Shown: positions 36,354-45,048 of the stretch, piece after piece
How the letters are laid out: each line of letters opens with the position of its first letter
Numbering within the stretch: the stretch's first letter is position 1
Position numbers and translations under genes: made by a program
Notes under the pieces: model-generated
Database searches by the model: none
What the model was told of the DNA's origin: nothing
What the model saw: only the letters and a program-made list of their open reading frames with translations
DNA from: Phocaeicola intestinalis
GTDB taxonomy: Bacteria > Bacteroidota > Bacteroidia > Bacteroidales > Bacteroidaceae
Length of the DNA stretch: 64,000 nt
Assembly: GCF_014837065.1 (NCBI RefSeq)
Contig: NZ_JACSPP010000015.1
Coordinates: forward strand, 1 to 64,000
Direction: 5' to 3'

Positions 36354-37468
36354 GAGTATTATTCGTAGTCCAAGGAGAGGGAAGGGGACACTTGACCCAA
36401 GCGATTTCGCTGGAAAAACTGTTACGTGAGAACGGCCACGATGTGGTGGAAGTGCTGGTAGGCAAGAGTGAGTCACGCCGTTTGCCGGGGTTTTTCATTC
36501 GGAACATTCAGGCACCTATCAAACATATTATCAGCCCCAATTTTCTGCCTACGCGCGCCAACAGGCGTGCCAATCTGAGCCGGAGTTTTATGTACAGCTT
36601 GCTGAAATTGCCCGAATACTATGAAAGTATGTGCTACGTCAACCGGCGTATCCGTGAAACGGGAGCCGACCTGGTCATCAATTTTTACGAACTGATGACG
36701 GGGCTTACTTATTTCTTCTTCCGCCCGTCTGTTCCGATGGTATGTATCGGACATCAGTATCTGTTCCTGCATAAGGATTTCCGGATGCCGAGAAAGAACC
36801 GGTGCAGTTCGTTTCTGATGAACCTCTTCACCCGTCTCACTTCGTTAGGTGCATCGCGCAGGCTGGCACTTTCGTTTCGTGCGATGAAAGACGATGAGAA
36901 GCATCGTATCAGCATCATTCCTCCCCTGTTGCGTCAGGAAGTGTTCGAGCAGGAGCCGGTGAAAGGCGATTATATTCACGGGTATATGGTCAATTCTGGA
37001 TTTTCTGATTATGTGCGCCGCTGGCACGAAGAACATCCTCAGGTACCTTTGCGCTTCTTTTGGGACCATTGGGAAGAAGAACCGGTGAAAAAGATAGACG
37101 AAACCTTGTCGTTTTATCAGTTGGACGACCGGGAGTTCCTGCGCCAGATGGCAGGTTGCAAGGCATATGCCAGTACGGCAGGTTTCGAGTCGATATGCGA
37201 GGCGATGTATCTGGGTAAGCCTATCCTGATGGTACCGGCACATATCGAGCAGGAGTGCAATGCGTACGATGCCACTTTGGACGGAAGTGGGATTGTAGAC
37301 GAAGGATTCAACCTCGACAAGCTGTTGGCATTTGCTGGGACTTACCAGCCTGACCCGACGTTCGGGACATGGGTGCGCTCTTCGCGTTACATCATCCTGA
37401 ACGAATTGGAAAAACATATCTCGCACGATTACATGCAAGGAATGTATATGGTGGAGGAGTATGTGTGA
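36350..37468 (+). CDS. Glycosyltransferase, GT-B/MurG-like
   Basis: A 372-aa protein with the GT-B start MRVLFVVQGEGRGHLTQAISLEKLL and a C-terminal UDP-sugar site CKAYASTAGFESICEAMYLGKPILMVPAHIEQECNA (about 265-300), as in MurG, MGT and diglucosyldiacylglycerol synthases. No signal peptide or membrane helix is seen. Coupled to the LpxH-like gene upstream. The acceptor is unknown; a lipid or surface glycan is a guess. Confidence 0.88.
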   Translation: MRVLFVVQGEGRGHLTQAISLEKLLRENGHDVVEVLVGKSESRRLPGFFIRNIQAPIKHIISPNFLPTRANRRANLSRSFMYSLLKLPEYYESMCYVNRRIRETGADLVINFYELMTGLTYFFFRPSVPMVCIGHQYLFLHKDFRMPRKNRCSSFLMNLFTRLTSLGASRRLALSFRAMKDDEKHRISIIPPLLRQEVFEQEPVKGDYIHGYMVNSGFSDYVRRWHEEHPQVPLRFFWDHWEEEPVKKIDETLSFYQLDDREFLRQMAGCKAYASTAGFESICEAMYLGKPILMVPAHIEQECNAYDATLDGSGIVDEGFNLDKLLAFAGTYQPDPTFGTWVRSSRYIILNELEKHISHDYMQGMYMVEEYV

Positions 37469-37577
37469 GGACTTGTCGCCTTTTTTTTGAGCTGATTAGA
37501 ATTATTTAGGGATTCTTTTTGGTTTTGCAATCGTAATGTAACAAGAATTGTTTTTCTTTGCAGAAAAATGTTTAGTT

Positions 37578-39644
37578 ATGTTACAGAAGAAAAAGAAGTT
37601 CCCCTATTTGGATCGGGATATTAGTTGGATGTTCTTTAATCGGCGTATTCTGCAGGAAGCATGCCGTCCGCATGTGCCTTTGTTGGAGCGTATGTCTTTC
37701 TTAGGCATTTATTCGAATAATCTGGATGAGTTTTTCCGTGTGCGCATGGCTTCGCAGAGCCGGATAGCCGAATGTGCGGATAAGTCGGCGGCTTCGGAAA
37801 GCGAACATGCTAAGAAACTTATCAAGCAGATATCCCGCCTCAATTCGCGTTATGTGAAGGAGTATGGCGAAGCTGTGGTAGGCATTACCGAAGAGTTGCG
37901 CAAAGAAAATATCTTCCTGCTTTCCGATACCGAAATATCTCCCGAACAGAAGGCATTCATATATTCTTTTTATAAGTCGAAGTTGAGCGGCCAGGTTATT
38001 CCGATTTGGTTTTCGGAGGTGCGTTCGCTCGATTTCGGAAACGATGAAAACATTTACCTCGCCGTAAAGGTGAGCAAAGAGGAAAGCACACGGGTGGCAG
38101 ATTATGCATTCCTGGAACTGCCGGTAAGCGTATGCGGGCGGTTTGTCCGTCTTCCTAACGAAGGCGAGAAGCGTTATCTGATGTATTTGGACGATGTGAT
38201 CCGGTGCTGCCTCCCTCTGGTGTTCGAGGGATTGGGATATACTCATTTCGAGGCTTATACTTACAAGTTTACCCGTGATGCGGAAATGGAAATCGACAAC
38301 GATGCCAATAGCGGTACCTTGCAGAAGATATTGAAAGGGGTGAAGAGCCGTAAGCACGGCGAGCCTTTGCGTGTGCTTTACGATAGCAGCATGCCGAAGG
38401 ACCTGCTGAAACGCGTGCTGAAAAAACTGGATGTGGACAAGAACGATACGGTGATGGCAAGCGGACGTTATCAGAACCATAAGGATTTTATGCGTTTTCC
38501 CGATTGCGACCGTGCCGACCTGAAATATCCCGCATGGCCTTGTATCTTGCGTAAGAGCCTGGACGGTCCGGATAGCCTGCTTCAGAAAATACAGAAGAAA
38601 GACCGTTTTATCCATGTGCCTTATCATAGCTTTGATTCGTTTATCCGTGTGTTGCAGGAAGCTGCCGTAAGCAAGCAGGTGACCAGTGTAAAGATTACCC
38701 TTTACCGTCTGGCAAAAGAGTCGAAAGTGGTAAAGGCGTTGATAGCTGCCGCACGCAACGGAAAGAAGGTGACCGTAGTCATCGAGTTGCTGGCACGCTT
38801 TGACGAGGCTTCCAATGTCAACTGGTCGAAGAAGATGCAGGATGCGGGTATCCGCGTTATTTTTGGTGTGGAGGGCTTGAAAGTGCATTCCAAGATTACC
38901 CACATCGGGATGAAGACCGGTCCGGACATCGCTTGCATCAGCACCGGAAACTTCCACGAGGGTAACGCCCGTATGTACACCGATTGTATGTTGATGACGG
39001 CTTCGCCCAGGCTGGTGAAGGACGTGAATGCCGTATTCGACTTTATCGAGCGTCCGTATGTTCCAATTAAGTTCAAGGAATTGCTGGTTTCGCCCAATGA
39101 GATGAAAAACAAGTTCATCGCTTTGATTCGTGATGAAATCAAGAACAAGAAAGCGGGAAAGCCGGCTTATATCAAAATCAAGGTCAATCACATTACCGAC
39201 CCTATGATGGTGGACAAACTGTATGAAGCTTCTCAAGCCGGTGTAGATATCGATTTGGTGGTGCGGGGCAATTGCTCGCTGGTCACCGATGTGCCCGGAG
39301 TGAGTGATCATATACGAATTAACGCAATTATTGACCGTTATTTGGAACATTCTCGTATCTTTGTATTCGCTGCGGGCGGTACGGAGAAAGTGTTCATCGG
39401 CTCGGCCGACTGGATGCCCCGTAACCTGGATAATCGGGTAGAAGTGGTGACACCTGTTTACGACCCCGATATCAAAGAGGAAATGAAGCGTATCGTGGAG
39501 TATGGACTGAAGGATACGCTTCAGGGACGTATTGTCGATGGTACGGGCGATAATGAGTTTCACGCCATTGTCGACGAACAACCTTTCCGTTCGCAAGAAG
39601 CATTGTATAATTACTATGTAGCTAAAAACGAGAAAGAAGAATGA
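37578..39644 (+). CDS. ppk1: Polyphosphate kinase 1
   Basis: A 688-aa enzyme that reversibly makes polyphosphate from ATP. It starts FPYLDRDISWMFFNRRILQEA, has the substrate segment VTSVKITLYRLAKESKVV, the phospholipase-D-like histidine box KVHSKITHIG (phospho-acceptor histidine) and the second box YLEHSRIFVFAAGG. The C-terminus is conserved (IGSADWMPRNLDNRVEVVTPVYD). An upstream in-frame ATG at 37548 was rejected because it adds an atypical leader. ppx overlaps its stop. Confidence 0.95.
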   Translation: MLQKKKKFPYLDRDISWMFFNRRILQEACRPHVPLLERMSFLGIYSNNLDEFFRVRMASQSRIAECADKSAASESEHAKKLIKQISRLNSRYVKEYGEAVVGITEELRKENIFLLSDTEISPEQKAFIYSFYKSKLSGQVIPIWFSEVRSLDFGNDENIYLAVKVSKEESTRVADYAFLELPVSVCGRFVRLPNEGEKRYLMYLDDVIRCCLPLVFEGLGYTHFEAYTYKFTRDAEMEIDNDANSGTLQKILKGVKSRKHGEPLRVLYDSSMPKDLLKRVLKKLDVDKNDTVMASGRYQNHKDFMRFPDCDRADLKYPAWPCILRKSLDGPDSLLQKIQKKDRFIHVPYHSFDSFIRVLQEAAVSKQVTSVKITLYRLAKESKVVKALIAAARNGKKVTVVIELLARFDEASNVNWSKKMQDAGIRVIFGVEGLKVHSKITHIGMKTGPDIACISTGNFHEGNARMYTDCMLMTASPRLVKDVNAVFDFIERPYVPIKFKELLVSPNEMKNKFIALIRDEIKNKKAGKPAYIKIKVNHITDPMMVDKLYEASQAGVDIDLVVRGNCSLVTDVPGVSDHIRINAIIDRYLEHSRIFVFAAGGTEKVFIGSADWMPRNLDNRVEVVTPVYDPDIKEEMKRIVEYGLKDTLQGRIVDGTGDNEFHAIVDEQPFRSQEALYNYYVAKNEKEE

Positions 39645-40579
39645 CAGAGATGAATTATGCGGCAATCGACATCGGTTCGAATGCCGCCCGTTTGCTGGTG
39701 AAACGGATTGAAGAAAATGAAGGACAGGTGAAGTTCACGAAGGAATTGCTGCTGCGTGTGCCTCTCCGCCTGGGTTTTGATGTGTTCGGCAAGGGAAAGA
39801 TTTCGGAAAAGCGTGAAAAGAACATGATGCGCCTGATGAAATCGTATGCCTATCTGATGAAGATTTACGATGTACAGAAGTACCGCGCGTGTGCCACTTC
39901 GGCAATGCGCGATGCCAAGAACGGTATGGACATCATCAAGGAAATCGAGAAGAAAACCGGTATTCACATTGAGATTATCGGCGGACAGGAAGAGGCGCAA
40001 ATCGTCTATAACAACCACATTGAATATATGAAAGACCGCACGGGCAATTACCTGTATGTGGATGTAGGGGGAGGTTCGACCGAAATCAACCTGCTTTCGC
40101 AAGGAGAATTGCAGTGCAGCCGTTCGTACAACATCGGTACCGTGCGTTTGCTGAACAAGGCGGTAAAGGAAAGCGAGTGGACGCGCCTGAAAGAGGATAT
40201 GGCGGAGCTTGCCCGCCAATATCCCGATACCAACATCATCGGTTCGGGAGGAAACATCAACAAGCTTTACCGGCTGGCGGAGAAGAAAGACAAGAAAGCC
40301 CAGCGGATGACGGTAGAAACCCTGCGTGGCTTGTACGACGAATTGAGTGCCTTGTCGGTGGAAGAGCGTATGGATAAGTTTAGCCTGAAGCCCGACCGTG
40401 CAGATGTTATCGTGCCTGCAGGCAACATCTTCCTGACCATAGCCGATATCTTAGGCTCCTCATATATCTATGTGCCAACCATCGGTCTTGCCGACGGCAT
40501 CATCGACGGGCTTTATGCCGGAAGCAAGGAAGAGCGCGAACACGGGAAATCCTTGAAGTCGCTCGATGCGGAAAAATGA
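39641..40579 (+). CDS. Ppx/GppA exopolyphosphatase
   Basis: A 312-aa member of the ASKHA-fold Ppx/GppA family, degrading polyphosphate or pppGpp. Motifs are YAAIDIGSNAARLLV, CATSAMRDAKNG, YVDVGGGSTEINLL and NIIGSGGNINKLYRL. It is shorter than E. coli Ppx (no C-terminal HD-like domain), as in many Bacteroidetes. ATG overlaps the ppk1 stop (ATGA), so synthesis and breakdown of polyphosphate are coupled in one operon. Met at 39650 is an alternative start. Confidence 0.93.
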   Translation: MTEMNYAAIDIGSNAARLLVKRIEENEGQVKFTKELLLRVPLRLGFDVFGKGKISEKREKNMMRLMKSYAYLMKIYDVQKYRACATSAMRDAKNGMDIIKEIEKKTGIHIEIIGGQEEAQIVYNNHIEYMKDRTGNYLYVDVGGGSTEINLLSQGELQCSRSYNIGTVRLLNKAVKESEWTRLKEDMAELARQYPDTNIIGSGGNINKLYRLAEKKDKKAQRMTVETLRGLYDELSALSVEERMDKFSLKPDRADVIVPAGNIFLTIADILGSSYIYVPTIGLADGIIDGLYAGSKEEREHGKSLKSLDAEK

Positions 40580-40589
40580 GGCTTTTTTT

Positions 40590-40669
40590 AATGAAGAATG
40601 AAGAATTAAGAATGAAGAATTTTCATCCAGCGTGACGAGTTCTTCATTCTTAATTCTTCATTCTTCATT
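40590..40669. terminator. Perfect 30-bp inverted repeat between ppx and the M56 gene
   Basis: The arms 40590-40619 and 40640-40669 are exact complements, built from AATGAAGAATGAAGAATTAA blocks, with a 20-nt loop. The right arm runs into the M56 stop codon. The position between convergent genes suggests a two-way terminator, and the arm sequence belongs to the ATTCTTCATT repeat seen near 9870 and 25870. Confidence 0.8.
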
Positions 40670-42231
40670 TAATGCTTTTTAATCGTAATCAGCATTACGC
40701 CGTTCTTACCTTTTTCCCCGTAGGGAGCAATCTTTTCAGGGTCTTTTATGATTTCTACTTTTTCAATTGTATTCGGGTCAATCGTGAACAAGTCTTTTGT
40801 AGGAAATTCTTTTCCATCCACAAGAATTAATACACCTTGCGGTTCAAAAGAAATTATCGTGCTATCGCTTGCTGCACCTTCCTTATCCAGCTTGAACATT
40901 ACCGGAACTGTATAGAGGGTCGCTACGGCTTTCCCGTTCTGCATGCCCGGTTCCCATCGGGGCATACCCGAAAGCACCCGCACGGCTTCGGCATCGAGGC
41001 TGGGGCTTATGCCGCGCACGATGTTCACATCGGCAATGCTCCCGTCTTCCTTTACCGTAAAACGGGCGATGACCCTTCCTTCCGTCTTCTGCTGCTTGGC
41101 GTCTTCAGGATAGCGCAGGTTTGTGCTGATATACTCCATCAATGCTTTCATGCCGCCCGGGAATTGGGGCATCTGTTCTACCGCCGTATAAGGTTCTTCC
41201 TCATTGTCCGGATTGTTTTTGTCCCCCACGATGACTATCGTTTGGGGCTTTCCTTTAAGTGTATCGGTTTTTTCGATACTTTCACTTGTTACGGCATCGG
41301 ATATTGCCGGAAATTCCGTAACTTTGACACGTGAAATCTCATTCAGCGGTTTCGAGATTTCGGGACGGGCAAAAGCGGCTACAGCTACTGCAGCCAGCGG
41401 AAGTACGTAGAGGTACTTGGCGCGTGCCCACGGGTTCGATTTTTTTCTCATCATCATAGTGATACGTTTTTTAAGTGAACTGTGATTTAAGCTGTTGGCG
41501 AGAGAGTAGAGCCTTGAGCCAACGGCTTTCTTTATTAATAACAATTGATATTCCTTGGCGTTGACGCCGGATGCCAGTACGGCTTCGTCGGCTTCGTATT
41601 CGTGGATGTTCTGCAATTCTTGCTTCACCAGCCATGCCGCCGGATTGAACCACTGCACAACGATGCACGCTTGGGCAAGCAGCAAGTCCCACGAGTGCCG
41701 GAGGCGGATGTGGGCTTGCTCGTGTTCCACTATCGCCCTGTTGTCTTCTTGCAGGTCTGTGTCCGGCATCACGATGTAATGCATCCAGCTGAACGGGGCG
41801 ATTTTCCCCGGATAACGTACCAGGATGCTCCCGTCTGCCAGCCTTTCTTTCCGGTTCCTGCGGATGACGGTACATATCCGCCCGATTCCGATAAGGCTCT
41901 TGATGCAGCAGCAGAAAGCTCCTATCAGGTAAATGCTTACCATTGCTTCTTGCCATCCGAACCGGGAAACCGTTTCCGCGGCTTCTGTTCCTGCACGAAG
42001 TTCAGCCAGCATCAGCAGGCTTTCCAAGTCCGATACGGTCTGGTTCAATGCCGTAGGTTCGCTGATGGCAATCTTTACCGCAGGCAGGAGGCACGACAAG
42101 ACCAATATGCCAAGCAATGCCAGCCGGTTGAACCGATGAAACGTTTCCTTGCTCAGCAATACCTTATAAAAAAGGTAGAACAAAGCCAGGCAGACCGATG
42201 CTTTCAGTATATAGATAAAAAATAGTCCCAT
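40669..42231 (-). CDS. BlaR1-like M56 metallopeptidase fused to TonB and plug-like domains
   Basis: A 520-aa sensor-protease. The N-terminal M56 part has about four membrane helices and the zinc motif H170-E-Q-A-H174. A periplasmic part follows with a TonB C-terminal domain (about 350-455, PQFPGGMKALMEYISTNLRYP) and a final segment like a TonB-receptor plug (about 465-520, ILVDGKEFPTKDLF and KVEIIKDPEKIAPYGEKGKNGV). It pairs with the BlaI-type repressor upstream, whose cleavage it probably triggers. The signal is unknown. Confidence 0.92.
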   Translation of the reverse strand: MGLFFIYILKASVCLALFYLFYKVLLSKETFHRFNRLALLGILVLSCLLPAVKIAISEPTALNQTVSDLESLLMLAELRAGTEAAETVSRFGWQEAMVSIYLIGAFCCCIKSLIGIGRICTVIRRNRKERLADGSILVRYPGKIAPFSWMHYIVMPDTDLQEDNRAIVEHEQAHIRLRHSWDLLLAQACIVVQWFNPAAWLVKQELQNIHEYEADEAVLASGVNAKEYQLLLIKKAVGSRLYSLANSLNHSSLKKRITMMMRKKSNPWARAKYLYVLPLAAVAVAAFARPEISKPLNEISRVKVTEFPAISDAVTSESIEKTDTLKGKPQTIVIVGDKNNPDNEEEPYTAVEQMPQFPGGMKALMEYISTNLRYPEDAKQQKTEGRVIARFTVKEDGSIADVNIVRGISPSLDAEAVRVLSGMPRWEPGMQNGKAVATLYTVPVMFKLDKEGAASDSTIISFEPQGVLILVDGKEFPTKDLFTIDPNTIEKVEIIKDPEKIAPYGEKGKNGVMLITIKKH

Positions 42232-42237
42232 ATCTTT

Positions 42238-42500
42238 TTGAGTTTTTAAGTTTTTGAGTTCTTAAGTTTTTAAGTATGTCCGCAGATAGCCAATGTAGGG
42301 GCGTATCGCATACGCCCTGAAAAACATCCACGTGGATTAGTTGATGCATTCGGGCGTATGCGATACGCCCCTACAGGCAATTTGGCAAAATGAGGACATT
42401 CATATTGAGTTTTTAAGTTTGTTGGTTTTTAAGCTCTTGAGTTTATCTTTTAGTAATTCAATAACTCCAAACTGACAAACTAAAAAACTCAAAAACTAAC
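42238..42500. repeat. TGAAT/GTAGGGGCGTATCGC palindromic repeat with one inner unit
   Basis: The gap between the blaI-like and M56 genes holds outer AT-rich arms (AGTTTTTAAGTTTTTGAGTT near 42241 and its inverted relatives near 42480). Inside are TATGTCCGCA (42275-42284) and TGAGGACATTCATA (42391-42404). Further in is a perfect 23-bp inverted pair, 42295-42317 and 42352-42374, each containing GGGCGTATCGCATACGCCC or its complement. One 34-bp inner unit (42318-42351) lies between them. Confidence 0.9.
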
Positions 42501-42506
42501 ACAACC

Positions 42507-42866
42507 TTATTTCCCTTCCTCCACTTGCTTGATAAGCTCTTTCAGCTCCTCTATCGAAATCTCCTCTTCCTTTACCAGCGAAGAGACCACCCCTAAGTAG
42601 GAATTGTTGAAATACTTGCTGATGACGCTTTTCAGCGTCCCGCGCTTGAACTCGTCTTTCGACACGGCGGCACGGTATTGGTACGTATTGCCGAATGCCG
42701 TATGCGCCAGATAGCCTTTCTCTTCCAGTCCGCGCACAATGGTGGAAAGCGTATTGAAGTGCGGACGCGGCTCGGGATAGAACTCCAGCAGCTGCTTGAC
42801 GAACAAAGGACCTTTCTCCCAGAAAAATCCCATTACTTCTTCTTCTTTTGCGGTCAGTCTTTTCAT
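42507..42866 (-). CDS. BlaI/MecI/CopY-family repressor
   Basis: A 119-aa winged-helix repressor from the start MKRLTAKEEEVMGFFWEKG. It has the family core FNTLSTIVRGLEEKGYLAHTAFGNTYQYRAAVSKDEF and a C-terminal dimerisation helix region ending IEELKELIKQVEEG. It normally dimerises on TAGT-rich dyads and is released when an M56 protease cuts it. The M56 partner lies downstream across a 275-bp repeat-filled gap. Two dyads upstream (42894-42931) are probable operators. Confidence 0.94.
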   Translation of the reverse strand: MKRLTAKEEEVMGFFWEKGPLFVKQLLEFYPEPRPHFNTLSTIVRGLEEKGYLAHTAFGNTYQYRAAVSKDEFKRGTLKSVISKYFNNSYLGVVSSLVKEEEISIEELKELIKQVEEGK

Positions 42867-42893
42867 GCTATTTCTGTTTGTTTTCCGCAAAGT

Positions 42894-42931
42894 AACTAAA
42901 AGTTTTAGTTATTCAACTAATCTTTATAGTT
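42894..42931. promoter_or_regulatory. Two BlaI-type operator dyads
   Basis: AACTAAAA-G-TTTTAGTT (42894-42910) is a perfect dyad. AACTA (42915-42919) and TAGTT (42927-42931) form a second one 21 bp further, two helical turns away. Both start 28-65 bp upstream of the repressor start and overlap its likely promoter. AACTA/TAGTT half-sites fit BlaI-family operators, so autoregulation is likely. Confidence 0.7.
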
Positions 42932-43047
42932 AATAATGGTGAACAGTGGCGAAAGTCTGTGGAGGAAATAGAAAAAAGCATATTTGCGGAAAGCGTATGT
43001 TGTAATGCCAATGCTTTTGCGGTAATATAGCAATTTATATCAGTAAG

Positions 43048-43121
43048 TTTTATGGTTTCCAATTCAAAACCGTACGTTTTCGATATGGAAACCGTACGTT
43101 CTTGATATGGAAACCATAAAA
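43048..43121. repeat. 22-bp tandem repeat inside a 13-bp inverted repeat
   Basis: TTTTATGGTTTCC (43048-43060) and GGAAACCATAAAA (43109-43121) are exact complements. Between them AACCGTACGTT..GATATGGA repeats at 43068 and 43090 and a third start appears at 43112, a period of exactly 22 bp. It lies in the 586-bp gap upstream of the GH28 gene. Confidence 0.85.
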
Positions 43122-43210
43122 TCTATTTATTTGACTGCATAAAAGAAGCAGTGCTTAAAAGCAAATACAGGCTTGTCTGTTTGATAAGTTACCGTTTCGT
43201 TTGTTTTTAA

Positions 43211-43378
43211 TGAATTCCGCATTTTGTCCAATTGCTGTAGGGGCGTATCGCATACGCCCTAAAGACATTCGCGTGGATAGGTAGACGTATACGCCCGGAA
43301 GACATCCGTATGGATAAGTGGACGCATTCGGGCGTATGCGATACGCCCCTACATGGGATGTTTGAGGATCTTCAATTT
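43211..43378. repeat. TGAAT/GTAGGGGCGTATCGC palindromic repeat with two inner units
   Basis: TGAATTCCGCA (43211-43221) is followed by a 23-bp arm (43237-43259) whose perfect complement lies at 43330-43352. Between them two similar units (AAGACATTCGCGTGGATA from 43262 and AAGACATCCGTATGGATA from 43299) are separated by ACGCCCGG. The related repeat at 42275 has one such unit and the one at 27464 has none. Confidence 0.9.
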
Positions 43379-43420
43379 ATTTTTTATTTATTGGGTAGGC
43401 TTGGAATGATGTTTTATTTT

Positions 43421-43428
43421 TATCTTTG
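43421..43428 (+). promoter_or_regulatory. -7 box for the GH28 gene
   Basis: TATCTTTG fits TAnnTTTG, 24 bp before the ATG at 43453; TTGG at 43401-43404 may be the -33 element. Confidence 0.55.
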
Positions 43429-43452
43429 CAAAACGAACTTAATAGACTGGCT

Positions 43453-44994
43453 ATGAAATATAAACTCATCTTTTTTGCGGCTTGTTTCTTGTATGCTTTA
43501 TCGGGCATGGCAGGCGTTATGGAGCTTGACGTGACCCGTCATGGAGCCGTAGGTGACGGGAAGACGTTGAACACCGGTAGCCTGCAAGGTGCCATTGACG
43601 GACTTCATGCCCGTGGAGGAGGGGTTTTGCGTTTCCCTGCAGGGCGTTATCTGACGGGAAGCTTGCGGCTGAAGTCGGGCGTGACGCTGTATCTGGAAGA
43701 GGGGGCTGTGCTGCTGGGGAGCACTTCGCCTTACGATTATCCGAAGTTCAGTACGGAAAAAGAACTGAAGGTGAACAATGACCATTTCGATCAGGCGTTG
43801 ATTTATGCCGACGGGGCTGAAAATATCGGCATTACAGGAGGCGGATGCGTAGACGGGCAGGGCAGGGAACTGGCTCTGACCATTGATAGCCTGCACCATA
43901 CGGGAGAGCTGGTCGACCCGCATTACAATACGTATCGCAAGCGTCCCAATACACGTCCCAAGCTGTTGTTCGTCAGGGGATGCCGGAATGTGCGCATACA
44001 TCGTGCCAGCTTCCGGAGCAGTGCGGCATGGGGGCTTTCGTTCTCGTTGTGCACCGATGTGACGCTGGATAGCCTGCACATCGAGAACAGGGCATATTGG
44101 AACAACGACGGCATTGATATCAGCGATTGCAAGGACGTGCGCATCGCCCATTGTGATGTAAATTCGGCGGACGACGGCATTTGCCTGAAGTCGCACAACC
44201 GGGATGCGTGCAACGACCGTGTGTCTATCGTCCATTGCCGGATTATCAGCAGTGCCAGCGCCATTAAGTTCGGGACTGAGTCGGGTGGAGGCTTCAAGAA
44301 TGTGACGATAGACGATATCCGTGTCAAGGACACCTACCGTTCGGCTATCGCCATTGAATCTGTAGACGGAGCGGCGATAGAGAATATCCGGGTGAGCAAC
44401 ATACATGCTGTCAATACGGGCAATGCCATTTTCATTCGCTTGGGGCACCGGCCTGGCGAGGCGCCGGGCTATGTGCGGAATGTAAGCATCCGCAACCTGT
44501 ATGCCGAGATTCCTTTCGAGCGTCCGGATATCGATTACGACCTGCGCGGTCCTGCCTTGCCTTTCTTCCACAATCCTTTTCCTGCTTCCATTTCGGGCAT
44601 ACCGGGACATGACGTTGAGAATGTGACGTTGGAGAATATCGAAATCGTTTATCCGGGACGCGCGTCGAAAGGCATGACGTATATCTCGTTGAGCCGGCTG
44701 GCGGATGTGCCCGAAAACGTAGACGGCTATCCCGAGTTCAGTATGTTCGGGGAATTGCCGGCGTGGGGATTTTATGTGCGTCACGTGTCCGGCCTGACCC
44801 TAAAGGGCATTACGCTGCGTTTGCGCGAGGACGATTACCGTCCGGCTTTTGTGTTCGACCGTGTGAGCAGGCTGAGCCTTTCGGATATCGTTTTGCCCGA
44901 AGACAAGCAGGCGGGGCAGGTGGTGTTGAGGCAGACCGGCTTGCAACGGAAAGCGAGAGTGCCCGAAAGATGGATTTTTTCAATTGACAATTAA
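43453..44994 (+). CDS. Glycoside hydrolase family 28 (polygalacturonase-like)
   Basis: A 513-aa secreted right-handed beta-helix enzyme with signal peptide (FFAACFLYALSGMAG). It starts with the GH28 block DVTRHGAVGDGKTLNTGSLQGAID. Catalytic acids are in NNDGIDISDC and SADDGICLKS, and the following conserved turn reads KFGTESGGGFKN. GH28 enzymes cleave galacturonans, rhamnogalacturonan or xylogalacturonan; the substrate cannot be fixed. The start was set at 43453 because it lies after the -7 box and gives a clean signal peptide. Confidence 0.92.
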   Translation: MKYKLIFFAACFLYALSGMAGVMELDVTRHGAVGDGKTLNTGSLQGAIDGLHARGGGVLRFPAGRYLTGSLRLKSGVTLYLEEGAVLLGSTSPYDYPKFSTEKELKVNNDHFDQALIYADGAENIGITGGGCVDGQGRELALTIDSLHHTGELVDPHYNTYRKRPNTRPKLLFVRGCRNVRIHRASFRSSAAWGLSFSLCTDVTLDSLHIENRAYWNNDGIDISDCKDVRIAHCDVNSADDGICLKSHNRDACNDRVSIVHCRIISSASAIKFGTESGGGFKNVTIDDIRVKDTYRSAIAIESVDGAAIENIRVSNIHAVNTGNAIFIRLGHRPGEAPGYVRNVSIRNLYAEIPFERPDIDYDLRGPALPFFHNPFPASISGIPGHDVENVTLENIEIVYPGRASKGMTYISLSRLADVPENVDGYPEFSMFGELPAWGFYVRHVSGLTLKGITLRLREDDYRPAFVFDRVSRLSLSDIVLPEDKQAGQVVLRQTGLQRKARVPERWIFSIDN

Positions 44995-45019
44995 CAATTG
45001 ATAATTGGAAAAACTTTAT

Positions 45020-45027
45020 TATCTTTG
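45020..45027 (+). promoter_or_regulatory. -7 box for the radical SAM gene
   Basis: TATCTTTG lies 21 bp before the ATG at 45049 and downstream of the in-frame ATA/ATG at 44998, so the shorter start is right. The preceding AATTGACAATTAACAATTG is a small repeat. Confidence 0.6.
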
Positions 45028-45048
45028 CGCCCGAAAAATCAGTTCATT

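Noticed and set aside
37701..39665. 654-codon open frame antisense to ppk1
   Set aside because: It mirrors the ppk1 reading frame, has no recognisable domain, and the plus-strand protein shows full family conservation.
43048..43121. Invertible promoter of the Bacteroides phase-variation type
   Set aside because: The inverted caps are only 13 bp, the inside is a tandem repeat without a clear promoter, and no recombinase gene is near.
43498..44784. 428-codon open frame antisense to the GH28 gene
   Set aside because: Shadow of a well-supported gene; no family features.
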